Part shown: piece by piece, positions 34,024-48,400 of the stretch | Numbering within the stretch: the stretch's first letter is position 1 | Layout: each line of letters begins with the position of its first letter | Source of the DNA: Mesaphorura yosii | Lineage: Eukaryota; Arthropoda; Collembola; Poduromorpha; Tullbergiidae | NCBI GenBank assembly: GCA_009869945.1 | Contig: WIXG01000192.1 | Location: 62,001 to 126,000, forward strand | Length of the DNA: 64,000 nucleotides | Reading direction: 5' to 3' | Position numbers and translations under genes: made by a program | The notes under the pieces: model-generated | Seen by the model: the letters and a program-made list of their open reading frames with translations, nothing else | Told to the model about the DNA's origin: nothing | Databases searched by the model: none

Positions 34024-36625
34024 ATGATGGGAAAACTTTGCCTAGCACTTGTGCTTGCCCTCTGCATCGCCGCCCTTCCTCACCATTCCGCGGCCGCCTC
34101 CACCAAACTGAGCAAGCGGCGAATTGCTGCTGGACCTGCCTTAACGCCTGAACAAAGATCCGCCCTCCTTGCAAGATCTGCAAAATCAAAATCTGAAGAC
34201 TCTGACGCGTCAGCAAATGCAGTGGAAGCAACCAGCACTCTTCCAAAGTCCAGCACTAAAGCCTTGATCGAAGCCACGCGAGCCCTCGCGCGGTCGCACT
34301 CTGCCTCAGAAGTACTCACACTGAACCTGACGAATCTTCTCATTCTGATCGTCCTCAAAGCCGTAATATTCGGAATCGGTCTCTTTTACTTTGGCGGTGT
34401 CTCATTCAAGGGCGGCTGGAGTCACGATAACAACCACCACAACCACGGCTGGAGCGGGCGCAGCCTCACGGAGAAATCATCATCTTTCATGTCAGAAAAC
34501 GAGCTTCTGCTCATGTTGACCTATCTGCTCGGATCAGCGACAGATAATTACGAGTGCATGTATCGCGTGGCTTGCGAAGATCCAGTTCATGCAAAGCAGT
34601 ACCTGAACGCGTCCAAGATGATGATGAAAGGAGCAAAGTATGCTAAAAAGTAAGTCTTCATTTCATTTTTACCTTTTCCTCTTTTCATTAACTTTTGCTG
34701 ATTACGGTACGACTGAACTATTGTTGACATTGAGCGGACGAGAGACACGGTTATTCATAAACAAGTTAGTTCAGGGAACTCTGAAGAATCGGGTTCCCTA
34801 CTTCCCACAAGACTCATTTGTCGGACTACATAACTACATTACATTGTTGCGACGATTACGCCTCACGGCTCACGAGTGTCTCGGAGTCCAAGTCCAAGTT
34901 CGAGTGCAGAGTGCACGCATTACGAAGGAAAAGTGTTTAATGAGAGGATTGTCGAGCGTAACATGCAAGACGCAATGGCGAGGATTATGAGACAATACAA
35001 ACAGAAATTCATAATCATAATCAACCGTGTAATAATGTGGTCAGTGCGTCTGTGTCTGTGCTGCACGCAGGAAATCAACCATTTTACTTTTTTGTGTCTG
35101 TAATTTTACTATTCATTTCGTATCCGCTCGAACAACTACTCCATATCCCCAATTAATTTCACTACGCCACTTTCTGCGTTAATTACGCCTCAATTTGGTT
35201 CATTTATTAATTTACGGTCGTGATTTAGTCTAATTGATCAGTGAAATCCCTGCACTAGGTTCTCAACAAAAGCGTCAGGTGTTAAAGGTGCTACTTTCAA
35301 TATTTCATAGAATGTCTCTCGTAGTAGGCCAAATACTCGAATACTGACCTGATTAAAGGTGAATACTCATACTCATCCAAAGTGTGGGTCGTGGGTCTGA
35401 GCAAAAACACCGAATAAGCGAGCGTGGAGGTGGTGCGAGCCGAGAGGCTGCCATGGCCATGACACATCGCCCCTCTGCTTCTTGCACCACGGACGCAAAC
35501 GTTTGAAGACACAGCCAGGCGCATTTAAATGTAGGCGCATACAACTTATTGCAGCTCGGATCAGAATGTCCCCAAAACGCGAACCACGTACGTTAAATAA
35601 AATCCGTTAGGGTCAAGTCTGTGAGCTATCTTCTTCCTGCTACTCTCAATGTATGCCCCCTGGAAAAGCAGGATTGACCACTTTTTCATTAAACCACAAT
35701 CTCTGAGCATTGTTGGCGTAGTTCAATGTATACGTACGCGAGACGAGCCAAAGAAATGCAAATATTACGTGCGGGTTGGCAGTAGGCCAACTGTGTGTAA
35801 TGCAATAATGCTGTTGAAACAGACGTTCGTGCTTCGGCTTTGTTTCGGCTCATCACTTCGTCCCATGATATTTCAATTTCAATTCCTCATTCTAAAAATA
35901 AGACAGTAACTCTCGAAGCTTTCACTTGGATCATTACACCTTATTAATCAATACTTAAATTTTGGTGTGAAAATGAAAAGTTAAAAGGCATTATGTTAAA
36001 GACGATATCCTTACTCTACATTGCAGCTCTGAAGAAAATGACAAATGAAAAGATCGTCGGTCGCAATTAAAAGTTTTACGACTCCGACACAGAAATATTA
36101 ATTTCATGGCCATGATCTTAAATTAAGAGACCACCATGCGAGAAAAAGTTTTGAGAGTCACAGCGGAATTCGTAAAGATTCATTCATTTTCAAACGTCGC
36201 GAATGTACCAGTGCATCAGCCAGACTATTTACGGTCGGTGAGACATGGTTAACATTTCGGTGGTATGAACTTTCGAAAGCATGTCATGTTCGTGTTTCGG
36301 AGAGCACGAAGACATCTGGGGAGTTTGTGAGCATGAGATAAATATTTCGGTGTAGTATCAGCTGCAAGGCTGAAATGAACGTCGTCATACGATTAACCTT
36401 AATGCATCTTAAGTTTTCATCACGGTGCACAATTTTTGGAGAATGGGAGCAGTGTGCTACCTTCGTCGCGTCTTTCACCTTTTATGTTTGTTCGCTTGCA
36501 GATACGTCAGCGTGGATCCGAAATACGAACACATTGTTGGAGGACTTCAAGACGCTATTCAAGTCAAGGCCAAGGGAGGAATCTGTCGAAAACGATACAC
36601 GTGCTCGGACATTCCAGACTTGTAA
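34024..36625 (+). CDS. Small secretory-pathway membrane protein with C-terminal four-cysteine module (unrecognised)
   Basis: No orthologue recognised with certainty; it resembles uncharacterised arthropod proteins. Two exons (34024-34649 and 36502-36625), split by a 1.85-kb intron in phase 2, give 249 residues. The protein starts with a clear signal peptide (GKLCLALVLALCIAALPHHSAA), then a dibasic SKRR, a Ser/Ala-rich linker, and a membrane helix (NLLILIVLKAVIFGIGLFYF, about residues 105-124). A Gly/His/Trp-rich patch follows (FKGGWSHDNNHHNHGWSG). The C-terminal domain reads LLLMLTYLLGSATDNYECMY with C178 and C184 in C-M-Y-R-V-A-C-E, and ends GGICRKRYTC. The 1.85-kb intron shows nothing coding. 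The C-terminal cysteine layout is like that of the protein at 18088-21169. Function unknown; extracellular or membrane scaffold is a guess. Confidence 0.85.
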
Positions 36626-38656
36626 CCTGTTGACTACTTTAGGAAGATTAGAACCTAAACATCCTTGTCGACTTTACTAAAAATCCAAACAAGAAGATCT
36701 TCCAAACTGACATCACGGAACAACGAACTTTTGCTCGGAACAAACTAAATGTTAAAGGTGAAGGATTCTCGTGGATTAATGTATGCTAATTTCATGTGCA
36801 ATTTTAACTTTTAAGGTGAAGTGTCGAGCTTCGTCTGGTCGTTGACTGTACGTAGCATAGATTCATATTTTCTCTGCCCTATTTTAGCACTACGAACTCT
36901 TGATGTCTGCTAGGTGTAATAGTCATTAGGCTAATTCCTAATTACTCTGTGCACTGCACATTTTTGCACATTGCACGTCGTTGACTCTGTTTTTGTTGTG
37001 AATGATTGTTGGTAATTTTATGCACTAGACCAATTTAAGAAATGTATGCTAAGTTAGCAGCAACGTAAATATTATTCAAATTCTTGAATACTTGGACAGG
37101 AGAGTGCAATGGTCAAATACTTTTTAGGCTCTGCGTAAATGTACGAATGAGAAGTGTATGACGCTTTAATGTAAATTCTGTCAATACAAACCTCCGTCGT
37201 TTGACTTTTGACACGATTTTGTGAAGTTTGAAAAACATTAAATAAATTCCTGCAAAAAATATCATGATTATAAAATGTCACTTGTTTAAGTGATCATTGT
37301 CATTGGCATTGCATTTGTATTGAAATTCTAAACGGTTAGTTCCTGATGCTGTACTTCAACCAACTCGTTTATTGTGTAGAAGCCCGAATCTCGCCGGTTG
37401 GCCGCACGTAGTGGTCAGCGGATCGTCATGAGAAGAATTACGGTGGCGTCGAAGTAGTAAATGGGTAAATTCAACAAAGTTGTTCGACGGTTTTGCACAA
37501 AGTTGCAAGATCCTTCTTCATTTCACAGAATGACCTAATTTTTGCTCGGTAAGAATTTATGCCCATGTCTACAGCCGGACTTTGTCTTGCTGCAACTTTT
37601 GGGTCCGTATTCGTATTCGCATTCAATTTCAGATGAGGCGAGACGTGAAGCAGTAAGCAGATACCTGTTCTGTCGCTGAAGCTGACTTGACACTGACCTC
37701 ACAGCATTTGAGAGAAAAAATTGCGTTGCATGATACATCGTCTTCATGATAACATGTTATGAATGAATAACCAAAAACAACATTATTATTTAATATTGTA
37801 GCCATGCAGCTTTCTCCACAAATTATTAATTGCACATTTGGGTTTGAAAATTTTGACAGCTCACACTTACAGGGCAGGTGATAAATAATATGGCCCAGGT
37901 ATTCTGAGAGGAAGATGCATCACAAACGCGTCCGCCATAAGCACGCTTCGGTCGTTCCTTTTGATTGATGTTATTTTCCACTTACTTGGTGCCAGAGATC
38001 GCGTGATGTTAATACATCACCATTGAATTGATAGAAACGTTGAAGATTACCCGACTTCGAAGTCATTATTATATGCTACATATGATTTGCGAGTTCGATT
38101 TCGCTGTAATTGTGAGAACATCAGTGAAAACATATGTTCGGAACTTTCAAATGTCAAAATTAAGACTTTATTTACCTTACACGCATAATTTGTTCTCATG
38201 TCATACCAAGACAAAACTTACAATTTTAGATGCTTAAAACGTATAATCGTAAATGAATATTACGTGCCTAATCTTAAACAAAACTGAACTAAATTAGACG
38301 TATTTTTACATTAATACAAATTTTAATCTTACTTCCTTTGCCGAAGTGAAAATTTTAAGATTACCACGAGCAGGGGACTGGGACTGGCAACAATTCTCAT
38401 TTTCAAAAAATAAACACAGGATTTCTTAAATGTCTTACCAGTCACTCTCATTTACAAACCTAGTACTCTATGTAGTCACTACATCCAATAGAATCAAATT
38501 CGCTAATTAGATTCATTACAGCTTTCTTGTGTACTAATGACTTTACGACGACTACTACAAGGACATTTTTGATCATCTTACCTAATCTAGTTGTGTTGAA
38601 TATAGTTAGCCTAGGTTATGCTTGGCAAAAACTACGCTGACTCAAATTATGTAAAC
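36626..38656. other. Convergent spacer with 3' UTRs
   Basis: About 2 kb between the stop codons of the small membrane protein gene (+) and the Prop-type gene (-). No coding exon, RNA gene or repeat array is visible. The 38260-38650 part is A/T-rich and probably the 3' UTR of the homeobox gene. Confidence 0.45.
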
Positions 38657-41600
38657 TTAGTTAGTACTGTTAGTGCTGTTAGCAGGAGAAGTCGAGCTGT
38701 CTTCCTTATTGAAATAATAATCGGTGTAGTAAAATGGGTAGTTCGTTGCTGCGGCTGCTGTTGCCGCTGATCCAGGGCCAATACCGCCAACAACACCTCC
38801 ACCGGCCCCGCCACCAACATTCAGACTGCCGTTGTGATTGGAAGATGCCGCGTTGGGAAATTCGGGGATCGAAGACGAAGACGCGGCTGAAGAATTCAAA
38901 CTCGACTGCCCACCGCCACCATGACAGACGCCAGTTCCACTTCCCACTGCCGACGCTGCAGCTGCCGCGAGCGCAGCAGCCGCAGCAGCAGCCGAATAAC
39001 TATGACCGGTTATGTCTGGTATTGCAACATCGGGGTTGTTAAATTTGGATGATGCTGATGATGTGAAGTATTCATACGGAGAGCAGAGACCATGGTCTTG
39101 TTGTACCATTCTTCCTCCGGATTCATCCCTGCATGTAAACCAAGCTTCAAGGCTTTATTAAATTAGAACTCACAACTTGCTGATTTCCGTGCCGTAATTG
39201 GAATTTTGCGAGAAAGATGAAAATCCCTTACCCATTGCATCCTGTCGGATACCCGCACTCATTGCGGACATGTTCGATGCTGAATGCGGCATAGAGAAAG
39301 GCTGGCCCATTGACGCGTACGATCCGGATGTCATCTGCATAACCATCTTAATCAATACTGTGAAGAGCAATGCAATACATTAAAGGATACGCGCGAGTCA
39401 ACATACCTGTGGGTACCGGTTCATTGTGTTTATGGAATTTATCGACCCCGTGTGAGGATAATGCTGATAGCCTCTGCTCGCAGTTGGATAAATGTTTCTC
39501 ATCATGGCTCCGTTGCATTGCGGAAGAACGGAAGGTGCCAGCGCTTTTTGAAGCTGCTTTTCTTGCTTTCGGTACTTGGCTCTGCGATTTTGGAACCAAA
39601 CCTGCAAAATGAACCGAGCAATAGATTAATTTGTCAATTTTTGCACTTACAAATCCCTTAAGGTTCAAAGTAAATTAAATTCTGTGCGACTGAATAGAAA
39701 CTTCAGAATGCTGCAAAAGAATTCAAAGCTCAACGAGGTGCGATATGATTTATTAAAAAGAAACTGAGCAGCCAGCAACCACACCATCTTCTTTCCAAAA
39801 TCTAGCCCTCGACAGGGAGGCATCAGAGTTCTAATATGATGCATTATTGGATGAATGACTTTTCTCCATTTCCCTTTAGGGAATCAGCGACAAAATGGAT
39901 TCTACAAAGCAAAGTTCTCACGCATGCAGAGTTCATGATGATGTTTTTAGCACTTTGGATTTGAAAAGAGCGAATTGGGAAATGGAAAATAGTTTCTAGA
40001 AAGGTGATGGTAGACAAGCAGTTGAGAGGAAAGTGTAACAACTGTGAAAACTTTTACGTCCCAGCTGAAATCAATAAGAGAAAAACGTGAACGCAAACCA
40101 GACTGGTTGGTAACAATAGAAGGCATGGAAGACGGGAGAGGAAAGTATGATTTTGTACTCGAAATACTTCTAAAGGAGAAGAGAATCCTGGTCGCTTGCG
40201 TTCTTAGCAAAAAACTTTGGGAAGAATTGTCAAGAGGCTAAAACTTGCAACTGAGAGTCGTGCTTCGGTGCTTCTGATTTCTATTCATTTTATGGGCAGG
40301 AGACTTCGTCGATTTTGCAAGGCGCCATTGTGATTTCTAGTGACGGCTATTTTAATTCAAAGCGTTAAAATTAAATACGTAATATATCTGAGTGCGCTTT
40401 CGTTGGCACATTTAACTCCCAATGAAGTCGATAGCAATAGGATTTAAGTTTAAAAGTTTTCCAAATTCAGTTTCCAATTTCACACATCTCTTTTTGTAGC
40501 GGTACCAAATAAATGCGATCACTTCTCGACCTCGGCCTACGCGAGACACTAAAGTGAGAAGATGATGTTCATTTGATTTATTTCCTTCATTAGATTTTGC
40601 CATCACATCGTTTCTTTTTACTCTTTGGCTTGTGATTGTGATATGGCTTATTGCATCAACCTTTCTGTACACATGTCCTGTCTTTCGAACTTACAGCAAC
40701 TGCATCGTCTTCGGTTGAGAATCGTTCAAATGGTGTAAAATAATTTACGGTAATGTAATGATATCAGTTTGTGTTCCAATTTACTTCAATGCCCGGCCTT
40801 GTAACCGGCTCAATGGAAAATTCTCCAAATTGGATGCGAAACCTCTTTCTCTACTTCCCTTAACTGACTCTCGCTCGGCGTGATCCCAACTGAGAATTTC
40901 ACTTTACACAGGTTTATTCTCATGTTTCAAAAAGTAAATGAGATTTGCAAAAGTTTATTTAGCCCATTCATTTCAACGCTTAAAGAGCGTGGAATGGATT
41001 TTGGCCGTGATAAAGGCAGGTGAAAGTGGCATCACGTTGCCTGAATTTTGATTTAGCTTCAGTTGGAGAATTAAAAGTAATACACGAAAGACCAAAAGTT
41101 TCGAAACTCGTGGACTCATGACTCAGCTTCTTGCACCAAGTCTAAAGTCTTACGATAAACACATCTCATCGTTCGTTTCTTGGCTGACAAATTGGACTTG
41201 ACGTGACAAAGCAATTGTCAGTCCTGAACGCGTAACAACGTGCCTGGTATCGAGTTGCGAGCGAAATGGAAGTTGGGTGTAAAAGATGAGAAATGAGAAG
41301 ATGAAGTGAGGTAACGCAAAAATAATATCTCCTCCATTATTATTATGTCGCAAAGTAGTCGTCATCACCAGCAGCTAAGCTCTTTTGAGTCATCGCATCA
41401 CACAGGACAAAACTGCTGCTGTATATGTTTCGGGATTTCAGTGCGGAGCACACTTATTCTCAACTTTCATCGGTGTCGTAGTATCCCTTGGGAAGCACAC
41501 CGTCAAATGGAAGGCCTAATTGAATTATGTGGCACACGGCTCAGCTACAGTTAGTCCAGGACAATGATGACTTTTCTCTTCGCCTATCTCCATTTTCACT

Positions 41601-44600
41601 TCATCATGGTTTCCAACTTACTCTCTCAAAATTTTGCTGCTCCACTGCCAACTCCCATTCACTGTGCTCAGCGACTTGCGGTCGTCCTGCGCATCTCAAC
41701 ACCACTTTTACTGCTTGGACCCTGCTGTGCTACAGGGTACAGAGAGATTGGTTTCGTGACTCCCAACAACAATAATAGCAAATTGAAATGGTATTGAATG
41801 GACATCATGCATCATACCCAGGTTACCGCAGTGTATGCCAAACCGAGTCAACAATAACTGGTAGGTATATTCGGTACCTTCAACGCTTTGCAATAAAAAA
41901 GCGCCGGAAAGCCAAAGAATGAATGAGTTCGCCAACAAACCAGCACATAGAATTGAAAACCGCATTTACAGAGTCCCTGAGTTCAATTAGGTCGCATAAA
42001 ATTGCTTGAGCTGCTCCATGATAGCATGTACTTTCTTCGAATTTTTTGCCGAAATTATGATCGAACATCAATTACGGTAAGTAATCTATAATCTAGAACT
42101 CTAGAACGAAAAGAAAATCGACTGTACGTACTGTCATGCATTAGCAAATTTTAGTGCAAGCAGCAAGCATACGCGCAAGCGACTTTCAATGTATTTTTCA
42201 TTTTTCCAACTCGTTCAGCAGCAAAGTGATATCTTATTGTGTCACGTAGTTTGTATATTCATATGGAGAACGTGAAGCATGAGCTTTAGCTTTTAAAATA
42301 TACGCAAATTAGATTTGAGATACCCAAGCTCAGAAATAATGGAGGTTTCAATGATGAAAGCCTTTTAGGTTTTTTTCTTTCCGTGCCAACATGGAGGGTA
42401 TCTCATTTTCCGCTTCCACTACTACTCAAAATGATGAGACGAAGCCCGACCCGACTCCTTCGCTTTCGGAGTGGCTGTGCAATGATGCTGAGCTGAAGCA
42501 GTCTGGAATACGATCTTATCTTTGTCTCTCACACAATCATAATGTAAAATATAGCCATGCTGTATTATTATTATCGGTATGAAGCGCATCTCATCCCCTT
42601 TCTCCGTTAGTCGCCAACTTTCACCAACCGACGAAGCCCCAAAACCAGCACAGAAACTCCAGCTTTTTTAGATTACATCGACATGCACTTTCTAACATTG
42701 TTTTTCAATATAATTTACTTTCGACTCACTTTTTCGTATATTTCACATTTACATTACATACATTGCCAATCTTTGTCAATTTCCTTTCACCGTCTTCATT
42801 TTCCTCTGCCACTGCAACTCGACGCTACACTCCTTCGCGCATCTTTTAAAATTTCCAATTTTTCCGCTCTTCCCGTAACAAGATCTCATTTTACCTGCCT
42901 CATTCCTAGTTTGCTTGTAAGGTGCTTCGCAGTGCGCGTACTTTGCGTACGAGAAAAATGGTGGAAGCATCCGGTTCTTTTATTTTTAATAGTATTCTTT
43001 CATATTACGCAGTAAGTGAACTGGATCCGAGCCTTAAACAAAGCCATGAACATATAGGCGATGGCATAGCTTTGGCTTCCCCTTCCACTTCTGGCTTTGA
43101 GACTTACAATGAGGACGCGACGACGGCGACTGTCAGAGTTTATACGAAACGTCGGAACATTTTCGACTGCAAACTATTCCAGTTCTACGAAATTGAGTCG
43201 TCGTTCGGCGTACTTGTAGTTTCTCCCCGTAAACTGCGCTGTCGTCATAATGCAAACTAAGCTGCAAAAGCGAATTCATAATATACGAAAGCCGGCTTCC
43301 ACTCTAATTTAATTATGTTGCGAGTTATATTTCGCTGCTTGTTTCAACTGGTACGGTATAATAATAAACTGACAACAGTTGGTGAAGTAATCAAAATCTT
43401 CAAATGATTTTTCTGATGCTGCAACCGTAAAAGATTGTGTAAAATACAAATGATATAATTTAAAGGATAAAAATGCACACAAGATAGAGGCAACTAAAGC
43501 GGAGTCTCACTTGTAAGATTAGAAGTGAGAATATGTTCCCTTCACACGAGAAGGCATAATTTGAATTCTTATAGCGTCTATAAAGAAGCACGAGCAGAAA
43601 GGCAGAATCGACATAATCGAAATTTTAGACAGGGCGACTGAAACTAGGAATCGTATCATATTGAGATGATATCAAATGCAATTTAAATTATCAGGATGTT
43701 AGAACAAGATGTCTGTGACGAGCACGAACTAGCGAACAGAGCGGAAGACAATGAAAATTAGAATCGATATTACAAGCCTTGCATGCGTTCGCCCATATGA
43801 TAAGTTTTACTGCTTAATATTCATTGAAAATTTGAACGGGCTCAATATGCGCTCATTTAATTTGATCATCGCTCTATATGTACTTTGCGCTGGGGATCGC
43901 ACCTCAGATGCGCTTTATCCTAAGAAGTCTCTTTAGGATCACAATCACATATCTCAAGTAGACATGTAGACATTATAACATATTTTTTGAGAATAGAGAT
44001 GGATGTCATTTGCAATGAATATCAATCAGCCATGTTGTCCCTGTCTATACGATGTGTGTTCACTGGAAATAAAACTTCTTTCATATTGTGGGTAATAAGA
44101 TAATTGAATCGATGCAAAAGTCTCTTGAGCCAATTTAATAATAAAGCATAACGATGTCAATAAAACTACTCGCAAAATCATCAGCCTGTTCTTTACTCCG
44201 ACGATGGCTATAACTCCGAACCTATGACTTTTGGTTCATTCGGTTTTAAAAATTTGAAGAAATTATTGGCTTTTACCTGAATTCTTGCCTCGTTCAATTT
44301 TGTAGTTCTTGCTAATTCTTCTCTGCAGTAAATGTCCGGGTAATGAGATTTGGAAAATGCAGCTTCTAATTCTGCAAGTTGTTCCTACAAATATGACGAT
44401 TAATTTTTAGTATGAGTGGTATATTTCACGGTTTCAAAGCAATGCACTGCACACTCACTTGTGTGAAAGTCGTTCGATGTCGTCGCCGGGCGGGAGTCGG
44501 ACATGTTGAGGATGTGGGCGTGTGGCTGTGGTTAGTAGATGATGAACTCATGAGTCCTCCTCCACTGGTATTGTCCAGCTTCAACTTCTTGAAAGCACCT

Positions 44601-45471
44601 TCCTGGCCTGTATAATGCAACGCCATTTTAATATAACTGGGCTCGAGCAATTTGAATGTATGTAGAAGAAATGTCCACCCAGTCCACCGTCTTCAATCAT
44701 TGCATTGCATTTTAAATCTGAACATTTGTCACTATTGTACTCATTTCTCGTACGTTTAGTTCATGCAAGTGATGCAAACGCTTACGAATCCAACCACAAT
44801 TATTTTACAATCACTGATTCTATTGATGACTTCGAATGCGAAAGAGCATCGACAATTGAAAGTGGAAAGCTGCAGTCAAAGGTGCGCACGCGACATCAAC
44901 ACAATGGATTAGGATTTCGTTTGTTTGTATCATTCATTTCTACAGAGGAAAGGAAGGGTTCGAAAGGCCTTTCAAAAGATTACAACGTAGGATACCGAAG
45001 ACTTAATAATTTAAAAGCTTTACATGCGCCTGGTGGTCACCTTCTATGTGCGTAAGCTTTAATATTGACAGAGTAATAAAGGGCACGCAAACAATGCAAA
45101 GTGTCAAGTACAGTTGTACAGCATAATGCCAAGTGTGAAAAATGGCACGAGTCAAGTACACTCAGCAAACAGGTCGTAAATCAAAGCAATTGATTGAGCT
45201 CACCTGAATGGTCTGACAATGACCGTGACGACAAGCTTGATCCTCCACCTGCGGAACCCGCGGTGCCACTTGTTAATGTTGAATCGCTCGAGTGGAGATT
45301 GTAGAGGGATGCGAAGTTCTCAGTTTTGATTGATGCAGAACTATTAATCAAACCTCCATTCGTGTTGCCGGTGCCTGATGACCTCTTCAGATCTGCAAGT
45401 GACCGATGATCATCATTTAGCAAGGATCTTCCATCCTCCATCATTTTATAGGCGAATGCTAGTTGACTCAT
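38657..45471 (-). CDS. Prop: Prop-type paired-class homeobox transcription factor
   Basis: Nuclear DNA-binding protein; vertebrate PROP1 drives pituitary development, and arthropods keep a Prop orthologue of less clear role. Exons: 45204-45471, 44459-44607, 44277-44384, 39407-39601, 39174-39334 and 38657-39128, giving 450 residues. The homeodomain (about residues 130-189) begins [10 protein letters not shown], continues [19 protein letters not shown] and KLNEARIQ, and ends [20 protein letters not shown], with Gln at position 50. [13 protein letters not shown]-x-RE and the RKQE end point to the Prop class rather than Prrx, Unc-4 or Phox2. Introns cut the homeodomain after TTFTQ and between RIQ and VWF; the second is a classical paired-class position. 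Outside it are Ser/Gly-rich tracts and, in the last exon, poly-Ala (about 39-63 residues into it) and Gly-rich runs. The acceptor at 39334 is the phase-consistent choice. A 4.7-kb intron interrupts the gene. Confidence 0.9.
39602..44276 (-). other. Long intron inside the homeodomain of the Prop-type gene
   Basis: This 4675-base intron is by far the longest in the window; most others are below 500 bases. It contains several open frames of 60-112 codons on both strands (for example 42922-43260 plus), none with recognisable domains. I saw no transposon ends or nested gene. Long introns of developmental regulators often hold enhancers, but nothing in the sequence proves that here. Confidence 0.5.
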
Positions 45472-48400
45472 AATTAGTTGTCCAATCGATGCGGGTGCGA
45501 ATGATGCTCTGTGTTGAGTTTAACCTATTTGGAAATTTACGATAATTTAATAACGTTGATTAGCAGTGCGTACACGAAGCGAAGCCTAACCTTTTACTTT
45601 GCTGTGCCGCACATGGAGGCAATAAACTCCACAAATTATGTAATTTGAACTTTAAGTGAATTAGCACAATTCAATTTGTGGATGTGTACCTTAGCGCGAC
45701 CTTCACTAAAAACAAAGCATAAAGCCAAGCACAAAACAAAACAAATGCAGGAGACTTTTGATTTCTTTTCGACTGACTTAAAAGGAAAAGCTTTCAACTC
45801 ACCTGTGCCTTGCCTTGCCTTAGTAGCGGTGTTTTTTGTCTTTAATCTAATTCTAGTAATAGATATCTGCTGCTTTCAATCGCTGTACTGAACGGTCTTT
45901 CACAAATCGCCAGTATGCCGAATACCAAATGCACTGGGTCCTTTTACTACGTTACGTTTACGATAATGCAATTTCTGTTCTGGAGTTCAATGTCAAGTAC
46001 TTGGCAGGCAATCCGCTTTGAATTCAAGATGCTGCACTTTTAATAAAATTTGGTGTATTTAATCAAATCACTAATCAAGCAACAGCAACACTGACTGAGT
46101 TTCGAGTTCCATGCACGTTGCAGACAGTTTGTTCATTTGATGCTGCACAAATCTAATAATATTCATCCACCAATTACATTAAGCCAAGAACCGAGCCTCC
46201 GCCGCAGAAGGAACGGTCGAACCGAGTGCGTAATGTGATGTTAAGGTTAGCACACGGCGAATGAATTGAAGACGCTGCTGGTAGTGAAAAGTCAATTTGG
46301 TGCAAAGTAACACAACTCTTTTCACAGTTGATTTGATGATGATGTAATAATATGATTGAATTAGATAGCGTGTGAGTGTCTTATTCATATGTAAATTTGA
46401 AAATGTCTGGAACGTATCTTCAACACGGATCGTGAATGATGCACTTGCACTGAATGGAGAATGAGAATCTTAAAGTATTCACCCAATTAAAGAAAAATTG
46501 CAACTTGAAAGGTTTCTTTAGATTCGGGGACGCAGGGATCAAGAATCAAGATGAAGAAGTCGTTAGACTAGACGTGATTTAATGAAAACTGTGTAGCCTG
46601 TACTCTAGTCTCTTTATGTGTCTCTTGGCCTTGTGTACTCTGTCAGTGTCAGTCCGTCGCCCGGCCTGGCTTTAGTATTCATGAGGTGTGATTTATGTTA
46701 ACCAATTTGTAACACTATTCAATCAAAGTTGTTGAGAAAAGGAGTGAAAAAGCCAGAAAAAACGACAAGTTGTTACTGGTGTCGCTTTCTTTCAATTCGC
46801 TTATGGCTTTCTTTACTTTGTGTTGTGCGTGGCTCGGCCCGGTGCGGTGCTGCTCTGCGCTGTGACAAGTGATAACGAAACGAAAGGTGACTAATGAAGT
46901 TAAGTTCACAAGATCCAGTTTTATATAATGTATGAAAGCCAGCCAACAAGAGCAAACCAGCGTCTGTCTGCTAGAGTTCCAGATTCGGTGCAGTGCAGGG
47001 TAATAGAGCTTATTCGCTTTCGCTTTTTTATTCAGTTACTGCCGTACCGAAGCCGTAGCCCAGTCGCCAGTCACAGTCACTACATACGCGTACTGCCGTT
47101 TTTTATTCAGTGGAAGATGTATATTTATTACTAAACCATTTTACAAACTGACGTACAAAGCCAGAGCTTCAGCATTCGAAAATATTTCGTTTTCGGATCC
47201 CTCATCCTTTATCCTCCGCGTTATAGTTCGGGTCGGTTTTGGCCTGGCGTGTCTGCTGGATGCTGAGCTGGTGCTTGGCGTGGCAGCGACAGCGAGCAAG
47301 GTATAAGTGAAATAACGCATCAGCCACAGCATCATACATGGCTCATCATATATTGAACAATCTTTTCTCTCGTTTAGCTCAATATCTACGTGTAAATAAA
47401 TAAATACGGCACCAGTCAGGAGAGAACGAGAGAACAAGTGCACAGTGCGCTAGAGAAACAACGATGTACAAGCTGGAACGACGGCATGGAACTTTGGTAC
47501 CGTGAAATGGTGAAAACTCACTGCGCTTTCATTCCAGGCAGGCTCCAGATTCCGAGATACTCTGAAGCACACCGCAGAGCAGTGCCCGTAGAATCCCGAG
47601 AACCCGCCTCAACTCATTCTTTTCACTTCAGAACCAATCAAAAGCCAGTCAAGTCACTCAGCGCTCGGTTGCTTGGCAATCCCTCTTTTTGTATCGCAAG
47701 AGACTTCATGTTGGGTTCTTCCCTTCGCTTCGCATCCGTCGTTGTCGGTCGGGAAGCGTGCACTCGCGTTGGTCGTTGCTGCAGGTTTCTGTCTGGAACT
47801 CTCTCTGAATATTCTACTCTGCGACCCAACTCTCTGATCTTTTCCAAGCACAGATTCCGGGATGCTAGTCGCTAAGTAAAAGTCGACGCTTGGCTGACAA
47901 GACGAAGACGAGTATAATCTCAAGTCAACAGCTGACACGCGAAACTTTGGAGATGCTAACGCTAAAATGCTGAAAGTTTTGTGAAAAGCGAAGCGAGTTG
48001 GAACTTGTCGAGTTCCTGCATTTATACTTTGATGGAAAACTTTTCTCGAGTCCGGAGTTTTCTCCAGCGAAATCCGGACACTTTCCTACTCGTCGTCTCT
48101 GCTGCTGCAGTATCCAGTATTCCCGGTCCCAAATCATCATCCTGTGATAAGTAGAAATGCACCTTGGAATTTGTGCAAGTGAGCGGAATGTTGAGATCTC
48201 TGAGCAGTAAATGGGGGAAATGTCCAATAGAAAAAAATGACAGAAGAAAAGAAAATTACGAGTACGATTAACACTTTGGTTGAATATTTATTGTTAAAGC
48301 TTGCCGATCACGTGCGGGCGGCAGCTCACTTGACTCAAAGGTATCAATTAAGTTCACTGAAGCACTTGTCACCTTCATGTGAATCCATTGTTTGAACAAA

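Noticed and set aside
42391..43260. Two open frames inside the long homeobox intron (about 63 and 112 codons)
   Set aside because: The first has somewhat protein-like composition, but neither has splice support or recognisable domains.
38657..45471. Assignment of the homeobox gene to Prrx, Unc-4 or Phox2
   Set aside because: The RRRHRTTF start, YPDIY-x-RE and [12 protein letters not shown] end fit the Prop class better than those families.
47438..47875. 145-codon open frame in the spacer upstream of the homeobox gene
   Set aside because: It begins without a good start context, has no motif, and both strands are open across much of it.
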